From the NCBI GenBank assembly GCA_009869945.1, contig WIXG01000362.1, forward strand, positions 1 to 64,000: DNA of 64,000 nt. The letters run 5' to 3'. The notes beneath the pieces are model-generated. The model was given only the letters and a program-made list of their open reading frames with translations, had not been told where the DNA came from and made no database searches. The position numbers and the translations under genes are program-made. The DNA comes from Mesaphorura yosii. Lineage: Eukaryota; Arthropoda; Collembola; Poduromorpha; Tullbergiidae. Below are positions 42,559 through 50,673 of the stretch, piece by piece. Position 1 is the stretch's first letter. Each line of letters begins with the position of its first letter.

Positions 42559-43991
42559 CCAATCAGCATGCCCGTGCCCGTCCGCTGTATTCATCAAAGA
42601 AGGGACGAAGCTGACGTCAATAAAATTCTTCGAAGACTCGAACCAAAATAAAGTCCGGCAGGGCAAGAAAATATCTGACCTCAACTTGTTCAACACTCCA
42701 CAAACGACAAACTTGACTTCTAAGAAGACAACCCTAGAAACTGTAACTGAAGTTCACGCATCACGTTCAAGAATTCGAATTCGAATTCTCGACATCAGTT
42801 GAAGAGATAGCGAGTTTTTTCACATTTTCCAGCTTTGGTTTCATGATTGTCGCACTGTCACTGTCAGATCAGAAGGCCTGCTCGTCGCACGTCAAATTCG
42901 TCGTCTAGTTAATGCTTGTCAAGGCCAGGCCTGACCATGCCAGCCACGAACCACGAACTCTCTACGCTTACAGACTTAGCTAATGCTAATAGCTAATTTA
43001 AGGAGCGGCTAACTTCATTTTTACTGTGGGAGTCGGAATTTCGATGAGCAGCATTGCACGTCGACATCGCACTTGAAGCGTAGTCGTAATTCGTAATAAT
43101 TAAGATTTTGGGCAGTAGGAACGTGGTAGTGATATAATTAGCGACAAAATTAGAAGACAAAGACAGCAGAATTTGCAGTCTAATATTTTATTTCCTTCAT
43201 TTTTAGTTTTTGTAACCAGCAAACCAAGACTACTAAAATTAGACGTGATAGCTAGACTGTGTTTTCTAGAATCGAGACGAGACACGCATAGATTTTAGAT
43301 TTTCAATTCCCTTGCGTAATCTGTGTTCGGTAGTTTTATAGAAACAGCGACATGACAGAATCAGCATCAAGCGATTGAGATTTTAAGTAATTTTATGAAT
43401 ATTAATAGAGAATTATGTTACGCAGCGCAGCAGTTTCAAACATCTGCCTGCCCTGTCGTGTTAGAACAATACGTAAAGCGATTAGCGAGAAGGTAATTTT
43501 CTTTGTTGTCAGTCGGGCACCAGGGAATTCAGATTAGATCAGAATTTTTAGAATACGAGACTTTTGTACTTTGTAATTATTTGCTAAGTAGAAATTCGAG
43601 GCAGGCTAATTTTTAGACTTCTGACGACTCATTGCAATTGAAATGGTTGTGTCCCCTGTAAATACGTGCTTGTTGAGTTAATAATTGAGGACTGCAATCT
43701 GCGATGCGATTATCTCAATTCCCTAGACGCTAGAGCTTGGACGGCGCTAAAAGACTCTCAAGCGGCTAATCTTTATTCGGTAGACAAGTTGATTGTTATT
43801 GAATTCATAAGTTGTTGGTGCTTTTGCTTTATAAACCCACGTCCTTTTAAGTAGGATCTTTCCTGTAATCTGTAATTAAGTTAGTCGTCTATCGTGATTT
43901 TCCGCAGTCGCAGTGATTGGCCATTTTATCGTGTATCGTACCGTGACTTTGGTTCAGTTAATCTTAATTTGTAATGTGTACTTGTGCGTAG
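42559..43991. other. PDE7 3' untranslated region and spacer
   Basis: After the PDE7 stop there is an AATAAA at 42,647-42,652 that may end the transcript, though the untranslated region could be longer. The rest has short open frames without recognisable domains. The upstream exons of the gene ending at 44,232 should lie here or be nested further up, but I could not place them. Confidence 0.45.
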
Positions 43992-44232
43992 GTGGCCGTT
44001 GCCATTCTTAAGAGAAAAGTGCAAGCAGTTGAAGTTGAAAGAAGTCACCAAGCTTTGTCCTGGAAGAAAATACTGGTCACGGAGGAGAAGCAATGCCGAT
44101 AACGAATGGGGAGATCCGACCTTGCTGGATTTCAACAAGATTTGCAATCCGCCATTCCTATCGCCGGTGATAGTGAAGGACAAAGCTCAAGGTGCTAAGG
44201 AAGTCAAAAAAGCGGAGTACACCATCTTCTGA
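43992..44232 (+). CDS. 3' exon of an unidentified gene
   Basis: A pyrimidine-rich tract and TAG acceptor precede 43,992. The open frame WPLPFLREK... runs about 80 residues to a TGA, which is followed directly by AATAAA at 44,233-44,238. Codon use looks like the neighbouring real genes, and the protein is basic with few low-complexity runs (LCPGRKYWSRR, NEWGDPTLLDFNK, PPFLSPVIV). I do not recognise the family. The shorter alternative frame VAVAILKRK is also open but stops 100 bases before the poly(A) signal, so the longer one is preferred. Upstream exons were not found. Confidence 0.5.
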
Positions 44233-44773
44233 AATAAATATACTTCTAGAATCAATCAGTTGAGATTTACTTGCTAACTGTACTGCTGTTAATTAATTCT
44301 GCGTTTTGCGTAATCTGTCCAGGTTATTTGCTTGTAGATAACGTTGATTCAGTGTCAGTATTACGAATTTAGAGCGTGAAAACGCGTAATTAACGACGGA
44401 CGCCATGATTTTAAAAAGAGCTAAGCATAAATGATTAAATGACAATTTTGATAAGTGAGCTGCTTTGTACTCTAACGTTACGTATTTATACGATGACTCC
44501 AAATACTAGAAAAGATCTGTACTACACTACCGTAACTTAAGTTTTGTACTGTTGGTGATCTGCAATAATAAACATGAAATTGTTGGTCTCTTACTGCGGG
44601 CGGCGTGGACAATTTCTTTAACCTGCATGACATTTATTCATCACTTAACTGATCGATGGCCTAAATTACAAAGAACTTTTCTGGAAGAGTCTATTGCATT
44701 GTATTGTACTGAAACTTATCTAGATTATCTACTCGACTGACTAGAAGGTAAGTGGCTTATCTCTTGCTGAAGA

Positions 44774-45263
44774 TCACGAACCTTTTTCTTTTGCCATGTA
44801 TTCCTTCTTAATTTGGTCCCTTTCTTCCGGCCGAGGCAGATCCGGTCTAATTCCAGCTCGCCTCCGGTCCAGTTTCACTTTATCCTGTTACACGGAGCCG
44901 AAAGAATTTAAGCACAAGGGAATTAACGTGTAGAGCTACGCTAACTTAGTGTCCAACTTACCCAAAACTTTTGGCAGTTTTTGTAATTAAGGAAATAGTG
45001 AGCGCACATGTCACGGTCGTAATTATTGTCATCCAGACATTTGTAGGACATCTTCTGCTCCTACAATACAGGCCAGAGCCGGAGAAGGTTCCAAATGATC
45101 AGTAATCTAGTTAGCCAGCCACCGCCAGTTGACTGCCAGTTACACAACTTACCTTAATGCAAGGGTTTTTCAATTCACTGGTTTGCAGCGAGCCCATTTC
45201 CACGAATGTTTTCCGTTCTGCGGCGGTGGTGGGTCGTGGGAGGTCCGCTGGATTTCTGTTCAT
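44774..45263 (-). CDS. CHCHD7: CHCHD7/COX23-like twin CX9C mitochondrial protein
   Basis: Three exons on the minus strand (45,153-45,263, 44,962-45,060, 44,774-44,884), both introns phase 0, give a complete protein of 106 residues. It has a CHCH domain with two CX9C motifs: Cys35-Cys45 and Cys56-Cys66. Between them is [13 protein letters not shown], very close to human CHCHD7 (KCLDENNYDRERC-like). The family is imported into the intermembrane space by the MIA40 oxidative relay and is linked to cytochrome c oxidase assembly (yeast Cox23). The N-terminus is about 20 residues longer than in human. The Transib-like terminus begins only 182 bases upstream of the start codon. A TTTATT (AATAAA on this strand) at 44,633-44,638 could end the message. 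Confidence 0.9.
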
Positions 45264-45444
45264 GGTGATGGTGCAGCAGGGCGAGATGTTGCAGGTAGAG
45301 ATTAGGAACTACTAACGACGTGACTCATTAAGCAAAGTAAATTGAAACATGCTAGGCTTAAATACAACTCGCAGGTGAAATAGGTGAAAATAATTTTGAG
45401 TTCTCTCCCGGCAAGAGCGACGAACTTGCAAAATCTCAGCGGCG

Positions 45445-46118
45445 CACTATGGGATAGGGTAATAGTAAAAAACGAATAAAGTGGTCAACCGAGGAGCGAT
45501 TTGAAATTAATTATAATAAATTCTACATATTATGGTCCGTCCATTATAAAAGTTTCATCAAATTTCATAAACGGGTGCCTGAGTTATTTTCATGCGAATG
45601 CTTGAATTTCCATTGGAGGTAATGGCCCTTTACAAAGTTTAATATTTCCGCAGATTTTCGCGCATCCAAGAAAAGCCAATACTATCATTGAATAGTGTGG
45701 GTTGTGTTCTACCAAAATCCTTCCCACCGCGTCCCCCAACCTTAACATTTGCGAGATGTGTAGATCAATGTTAATGAAATTGAGCTTCCTTTGTTCAGAC
45801 TTTTTGTTATGTAAAGAAAGAAACAAACTTCGAGGGCAATCAAATTAATAAAAAATTAAAAATAAATGTTAAAACAAAACGACTTTTACAAAATAATAAC
45901 GCACATTGAATGCATAGTGTATTTGTGTTCGACCTCTAACAAGTTCGACTTAAGTTCAAGGCTGTGCTGCGTCGCGTCAACGATCTCGTCATCTCCATCT
46001 CGAAAGAATCTCAATAGGATAGTCAAATACACTTGATTTAATGAAAATCCGTCTTTTAAAATTATTTTAAATTGATTTTGAACTTATTCGTTTTTTACTA
46101 TTACCTTATCCCATAGTG
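45445..46118. mobile_element. Transib-like short DNA transposon, copy 2 (both termini)
   Basis: This 674-base unit starts with CACTATGGGATA and ends with the inverse. The terminal inverted repeat is about 35 bases with a single mismatch. The left half (to 45,887) matches copy 1 at 1-432; the right half (45,888-46,118) matches copy 3 at 50,313-50,542. The left flank is CGGCG but the right flank is GACTG, so the short unit alone has no target duplication. The unit is too small for a transposase and is non-autonomous. A minus-strand frame (45,590-45,826) is kept open between copies 1 and 2. Confidence 0.8.
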
Positions 46119-47359
46119 GACTGGCGCAAGCTCAAGCTGGTACTTCGAGACTCACCATTTTAAGGTTCTTAGCCGTCGCCCTCTGGGAGGCGCTTTCCCA
46201 GGTTCGCCCAGGGGATCACGTCTTGTTAGGCAGAAACCGGACGGTTGCAGTTCTTGCAAGACGTTCCGGAAATGTGAAGTGCTACGCACGAGAGCCATTG
46301 GTCAAACGAACACGCATTGCATAAAGTTATGTCCTTTTTAGGCCAGGCGGAAGCCGAAATTTGGTAAAGAAAGTGTCTTGTCAAGAAAACCAGCGGACAT
46401 AAAAACATTTGCTTTCATGTTGAGAACAGATGCCAGACAGATAAGGATTAGCATATTCTTTCAAAGCTCCGACGTCCTTTGAGCAGTGATTAGCTGGTGG
46501 TTGATTTACTCCGAGTCCAGTCAACACACCCGGCTGAGTCCTTCGTGATTTGGAGGTCATTTCAAGCATTGCAATTTTACTTGGAAATCTGTATCCAGCA
46601 GCATCGGACGCTTGGACCAATACAGTCAGCCAACCTGCTTTCTGCCTGTCATTGCGGCGCTACGTCCAGACTTCCTGGGGATTCAGATGAGCTTAGCTTT
46701 TCTGAAAAAGACTTGCTCGAGCCGAGCGTGGGACACAACAGATGCAATGATTATAGTTACGAGCAGAAAAATCTCCGGTGCCGGTGCCCCCGTTATCTCA
46801 CTAAATTTGCACATTTGCTCGTATGCAAAATGGATTCAGGTTCACTTGACATGCCGTTCGATGTTGGTTTTTTCGCTTTCTTGCCGCCTGATACCGATCC
46901 GATTCAACATATGCCATGAGCCATGAACTGAGGATTGTGGACTTACTGAAACTATTTAGCTTAGTTATTTATGAGGTTGCAAAAAGCGTAGTTTTGCATT
47001 CTATGCAAATATTTTGAGTGATTCAGCATTACCAATGTGTCGAATATCACCGGATAATTGTGTCGCGAACAAGTCGTTTGCCGTTAGCCTGCCCACACTT
47101 GTGTGCATGAGCGAAGAGCTTGCTTGCGGTGGATCGGAGTCGTTTCTGTGCTTAAGACGTTAAAAACCTGTAGCATTCGGGGAGCGCGGCATCCGTCGAC
47201 TGGGAACCCTTCAAGTGCACACTTCAGAACCAAGAAGCTAAATTCATTAATTGATCAAGTAAGCTGACATTAAGAAATAACGAAAATACAACGTTTTAAA
47301 ATGGACGTACTAAATTAAACAGAATTGTCTGTCTGATACTTCTAGTACTGCGGAGCAGA
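46119..47359. other. Unassigned stretch inside the transposon-bounded block
   Basis: The segment lies between copy 2 and the SNF2 start. A minus-strand frame at 46,226-46,408 ends with LCNACSFDQWLSC and CKNC, a CxxC-CxxC pattern that resembles a zinc-binding knuckle. An overlapping plus-strand frame (46,497-46,919, 140 residues) is also Cys-rich. I recognise neither. The part nearest 47,360 presumably holds the SNF2 promoter. Confidence 0.3.
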
Positions 47360-49606
47360 ATGCCGAGAAACGCAAAGAATGGTGTAAAGAATGGGCAGAG
47401 GAGGAGCACCGGTGGTCCACAAGTCGGCCCCGACGTGAACGACTCATCGTCTTCGGGCTCAGCAAGTCTCGCTCCAACACCGCCCAAGTTGAGCAGGAAG
47501 GCGGAGCGGGTGGCACTGCAGATCCAGGCGCGCTTGAACCCCGGCTCTGCTCCACTCGGTCCCCTCTACCCGCCAACCCCGAACTCCCTCATTCTCTACG
47601 AGGCGAAGCAGGATAGCTTCCATGCGACCGACAACCCGAACGGCCTGCTTCCCGTCGTCGTGCACCCGCACTTCACCGTCCCCCGCCCGGAAATCAACTT
47701 CAGAGGACTCACCGACGACCAGAAAGACGGCATCAGATTCATGTGGAACTCCCTCGTCAGGGAAGGCCAAGGCTGCATCCTCGGCCACGGAATGGGGCTT
47801 GGCAAGACGCTGAGTGCGCTGAGTCTCATGATGACGCTCCTAGACCAGAAGGAGAACTGCAGGGGTAGAATGAAGCGGGCAGTCGCCAAGATCCTGGTGC
47901 TCACTCCGAAGAGCATTCTCTGCGTGTGGGAGAAGCAGATCAGCGACTGGAGTCCAGGGGACAGGAAGCTGGAGTACGTCGTGATAGAGTCGGGCATGCG
48001 GAGGACAGTGGCGGAAGAGCACATCCGCAGCTTCGAGACTGACAGGAAGGAGGTTCTCCTCTTGTCTTACGACTCCTTCAAGAAGTACCGGAATTTCTTT
48101 CGCGACTACGAGGAACCGCTGGAGCTTGCCATTTGCGATGAAGCCCATTATCTCAAGAACGCCAAGGCGCAGCGGACACTCGCCCTAGGCTCCTACGAGC
48201 TGGACGACGGGAGCGGACGTCAGCGCACGATTAAGACGCTGATCGGTCTCACCGGCACTCCGTACCAGAACAACGAGGACGAGCTTTGCAGCCTCGTTAA
48301 CTTCTTTCGGCCCAACTGCCTGCCTGCAAACACGCCGGATCTGCTGAAAGAGCTGCGCAGTGCCGACAATGCCATGAACACTAAGAAGACGGATGCAGAG
48401 AAGCGAGCCGCGAAGATGCGTGCCCACGACCTTCGTCAGCACCTGCACCCATACTTCAAGCCGGTGATCCACTACCGCTCCACCCAGGTGCGTGGCGTGG
48501 ACAAGCACGAGCTGATCGTCTGCGTCAGGCTGGAGAAGGACACGCAGTACAAAATGTACACGGCGCTGACTGATTCGGTCCAGTTCAAAGAACTCAGCTT
48601 CTACGCGAAGCTTGACATTCTGAGAAAACTCTGCATTCATCCCGAATACGCCTACAAGCAGATACAGAAAACGCCCAGCCTGGCGGCGCTGGAGCAGATG
48701 TTTGCGAAGGAGATCGTGGGCATGCAGGGCATCAATTTCCCGGACGCCGGCAAGCTGCACTTCGTGGCGCAGTTGCTGACCGAAATTTTCGTGAAGAACG
48801 AGGCCAAGGACGAGAAGGTGGTCGTGGTGTCTTACTCCGTGGAGCATTTGGGCCGCATGAAAGGCGCCTGCGACCATTTTGTGGTGGGCCGTGGCCTGCT
48901 CGACTTCAAGTGCATCATGTTAACGGGCACGGACTCCGAGGCGGCCAGGAGGACCACTCTCGCCAAGTTCAACTCCAACGGGGAGGGCATCCGCATTCTG
49001 CTTCTCAGCTCCGAAGCCGGGGGCCAGGGCCTCGACCTCACCGCTGCCAACCACCTGATCCTGATGGACCCTGGCTGGAACCCCGCCATTGACTCCCAGA
49101 TCGTGGCCCGCGTTTACCGGAAGGGGCAGAAGAAACGGAGCTGCTTCGTGTACCGCCTCCTGGCGACGAACACCATCGACGAAGTCATGTTTCTGAACCA
49201 GCTGACCAAGACGGAGATCGACAAGTACTACAAGAGCGAGGAGCCGGAAGTGGAGCCTCAGTCGGGCTACGACACCAAGGACCTCACCAAGTACCACCAC
49301 GCGGACGGCTCACTAACGAAGGACATGCTGGAGAAGATCAACGCGGGTGGAGGGCTGAATGCCGGCGCTGACGCGAAGGAGGACGACTTCTTCGAACGGC
49401 GCTGCTTTGCTGAGGAGCTCGCCAAGTCGAAGCAGTACGCCAACGCGGCTGCCGTTCCTCCTGTGCTGGGCAGTCTGAAAGCGGCCTGGGATCACGGGGT
49501 CACCTTCGCATTCCACAAGTTTGAGGGCGACGACGGGAGCAACGTCTACCGCACCCTCGAGGAAATTCTCGAGGTCAGCGACACCGAGGACGAAAGTGAC
49601 GACTGA
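47360..49606 (+). CDS. SNF2-family ATPase, Rad54/ATRX-like group, intronless
   Basis: One uninterrupted frame encodes 748 residues. Helicase motifs of the SNF2 family appear in order: motif I GHGMGLGKT (142-150), Ia LVLTPKSI (179-186), II DEAH (260-263), III LTGTP (297-301), V SSEAGGQGLDL (550-560) and VI QIVARVYRKGQ (580-590). All are consistent with an ATP-driven DNA translocase in the nucleus. The His before MGLGKT, instead of Asp, is seen in ATRX and ARIP4-type members. No chromatin-reading domain is visible; the last 120 residues end in an acidic tail, DTEDESDD. Every neighbouring cellular gene has introns, this one has none, and its third codon positions look much richer in G and C. An AATAAA lies at 49,787-49,792. 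It may be a retrocopy or transferred gene. The start was chosen as the first ATG of the frame. Confidence 0.88.
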   Translation: MPRNAKNGVKNGQRRSTGGPQVGPDVNDSSSSGSASLAPTPPKLSRKAERVALQIQARLNPGSAPLGPLYPPTPNSLILYEAKQDSFHATDNPNGLLPVVVHPHFTVPRPEINFRGLTDDQKDGIRFMWNSLVREGQGCILGHGMGLGKTLSALSLMMTLLDQKENCRGRMKRAVAKILVLTPKSILCVWEKQISDWSPGDRKLEYVVIESGMRRTVAEEHIRSFETDRKEVLLLSYDSFKKYRNFFRDYEEPLELAICDEAHYLKNAKAQRTLALGSYELDDGSGRQRTIKTLIGLTGTPYQNNEDELCSLVNFFRPNCLPANTPDLLKELRSADNAMNTKKTDAEKRAAKMRAHDLRQHLHPYFKPVIHYRSTQVRGVDKHELIVCVRLEKDTQYKMYTALTDSVQFKELSFYAKLDILRKLCIHPEYAYKQIQKTPSLAALEQMFAKEIVGMQGINFPDAGKLHFVAQLLTEIFVKNEAKDEKVVVVSYSVEHLGRMKGACDHFVVGRGLLDFKCIMLTGTDSEAARRTTLAKFNSNGEGIRILLLSSEAGGQGLDLTAANHLILMDPGWNPAIDSQIVARVYRKGQKKRSCFVYRLLATNTIDEVMFLNQLTKTEIDKYYKSEEPEVEPQSGYDTKDLTKYHHADGSLTKDMLEKINAGGGLNAGADAKEDDFFERRCFAEELAKSKQYANAAAVPPVLGSLKAAWDHGVTFAFHKFEGDDGSNVYRTLEEILEVSDTEDESDD

Positions 49607-50312
49607 AAATTAGGCAAATCATTCAATGACAATAATTTAGCGTAGCAGAACAGATATACTTTTAATCATTTAATCATAATTGACCACCTGCTTGTAGTTG
49701 CCATTATTATTATTAATCCTTGCTTTCGACTGTCGACTCGTGTTCAAACGAATTGTAAATATCCTTGACTGTCGGCTGAATTGTTGAATAAACTGAAACT
49801 TTTGCAGGAATTCCAAACTGAGTACCTTCACTCGACCCATCGCAGGCATCGTCTAATTTGGCAGAGTGCCTAACTTGTGCGCACCACCGCATCGAAGCAT
49901 TACGAAGGTTTCCGGAACTCCAACCCCACCGAGAGCCATATGAATGGGCTTTTTAAGCATGGAGAAACTTGTGAGTCACGCCATCACCCGCACCAGTGCG
50001 ATTTCAATGGAAGTAATTACTCGCCTCGGCACTCTGTCGACGGAGTCGCCTTCTCTTCGGGGTTCAATGTCCGTGAACGGTGAATGAATGAATGTGGGGC
50101 GCCACGAGTCCCAGCTCCAGTCAAGTCCCAAAGCTCCGGTAGCACAGCCAAAGAGGTCAACATGAGTCCCGCAGCCACTAACCCGGTCTCATTGTTCTGT
50201 TATGGCCGCATTCATCAGGGTCGTTGTGGCTAAGGCCACGGGGGACGCGGGCCTCGCCCTGCCCTTCGGCTCTCTGCATGCGTGCACATTCCACCCCGTT
50301 CACAATGCGGAT
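49607..50312. other. SNF2 3' region and GC-rich block
   Basis: The first 190 bases are AT-rich and hold the poly(A) signal of the SNF2 gene. From about 49,860 to 50,310 base composition turns GC-rich, with a 68-residue frame (49,877-50,083) that I do not recognise. The block stops sharply where copy 3 begins. No known repeat family was recognised. Confidence 0.35.
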
Positions 50313-50542
50313 ACAAAATAATAACGCACATTGAATGCATAGTGTATTTGTGTTTGAACTCTAACAAGTTCGACTTAAGTTCGAGGCTGTGCTGCGTCGC
50401 GTCAGCGATCTCGCATCTCTATCTCAAAAGAATCTCAATAGGATAGTCAAATACACTTGATTTAATGAAAATCCGTCTTTTAAAATTATTTTAAATTGAT
50501 TTTGAACTTATTCGTTTTTTTCTATTACCTTATCCCATAGTG
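50313..50542. mobile_element. Transib-like DNA transposon, copy 3 (right half)
   Basis: The 230 bases match 45,888-46,118 in the same orientation with roughly seven substitutions and one gap, about 3 percent. It ends at the terminus CCCATAGTG and is followed by CGGCGGCG. The left half of the family is absent, replaced by unrelated GC-rich sequence. It ends 132 bases beyond the UTP25 stop codon. Confidence 0.75.
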
Positions 50543-50673
50543 CGGCGGCGTCAAAAACAAAGGCAAAAGCAAAAAGTGCAATAAATCGGGAAATGCGCAT
50601 TCGATTCAGTAACAAATCGGTATTTAATTAAAATCTGACAGTTGAACAATTAACAAATTAATAGTGTACATTT

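Larger units (their letters stand above)
45445..50542. mobile_element. Possible 5.1-kb composite transposon carrying a SNF2 gene
   Basis: The outer left terminus (45,445) and outer right terminus (50,542) belong to the same Transib-like family and are inverted relative to each other. The five bases outside each are CGGCG (45,440-45,444 and 50,543-50,547). Transib elements make 5-base, GC-rich target duplications, so the block can be read as one insertion. Inside are copy 2, an unassigned stretch, the SNF2 gene, a GC-rich block and truncated copy 3. The alternative is two independent insertions with a shared taste for CGGCG sites. Confidence 0.4.

Noticed and set aside
42515-42802. 95-residue plus frame over the last PDE7 exon
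   Set aside because: The upstream donor is phase 1, which forces another frame that stops at 42,558. The longer frame would need a different splice.
46119-46123. Target duplication for short copy 2 alone
   Set aside because: The right flank GACTG does not match the left flank CGGCG.
48185-48877. 230-residue open frame on the minus strand
   Set aside because: It is the shadow of the SNF2 coding strand; GC-rich third positions keep the opposite frame open. No motif is present.
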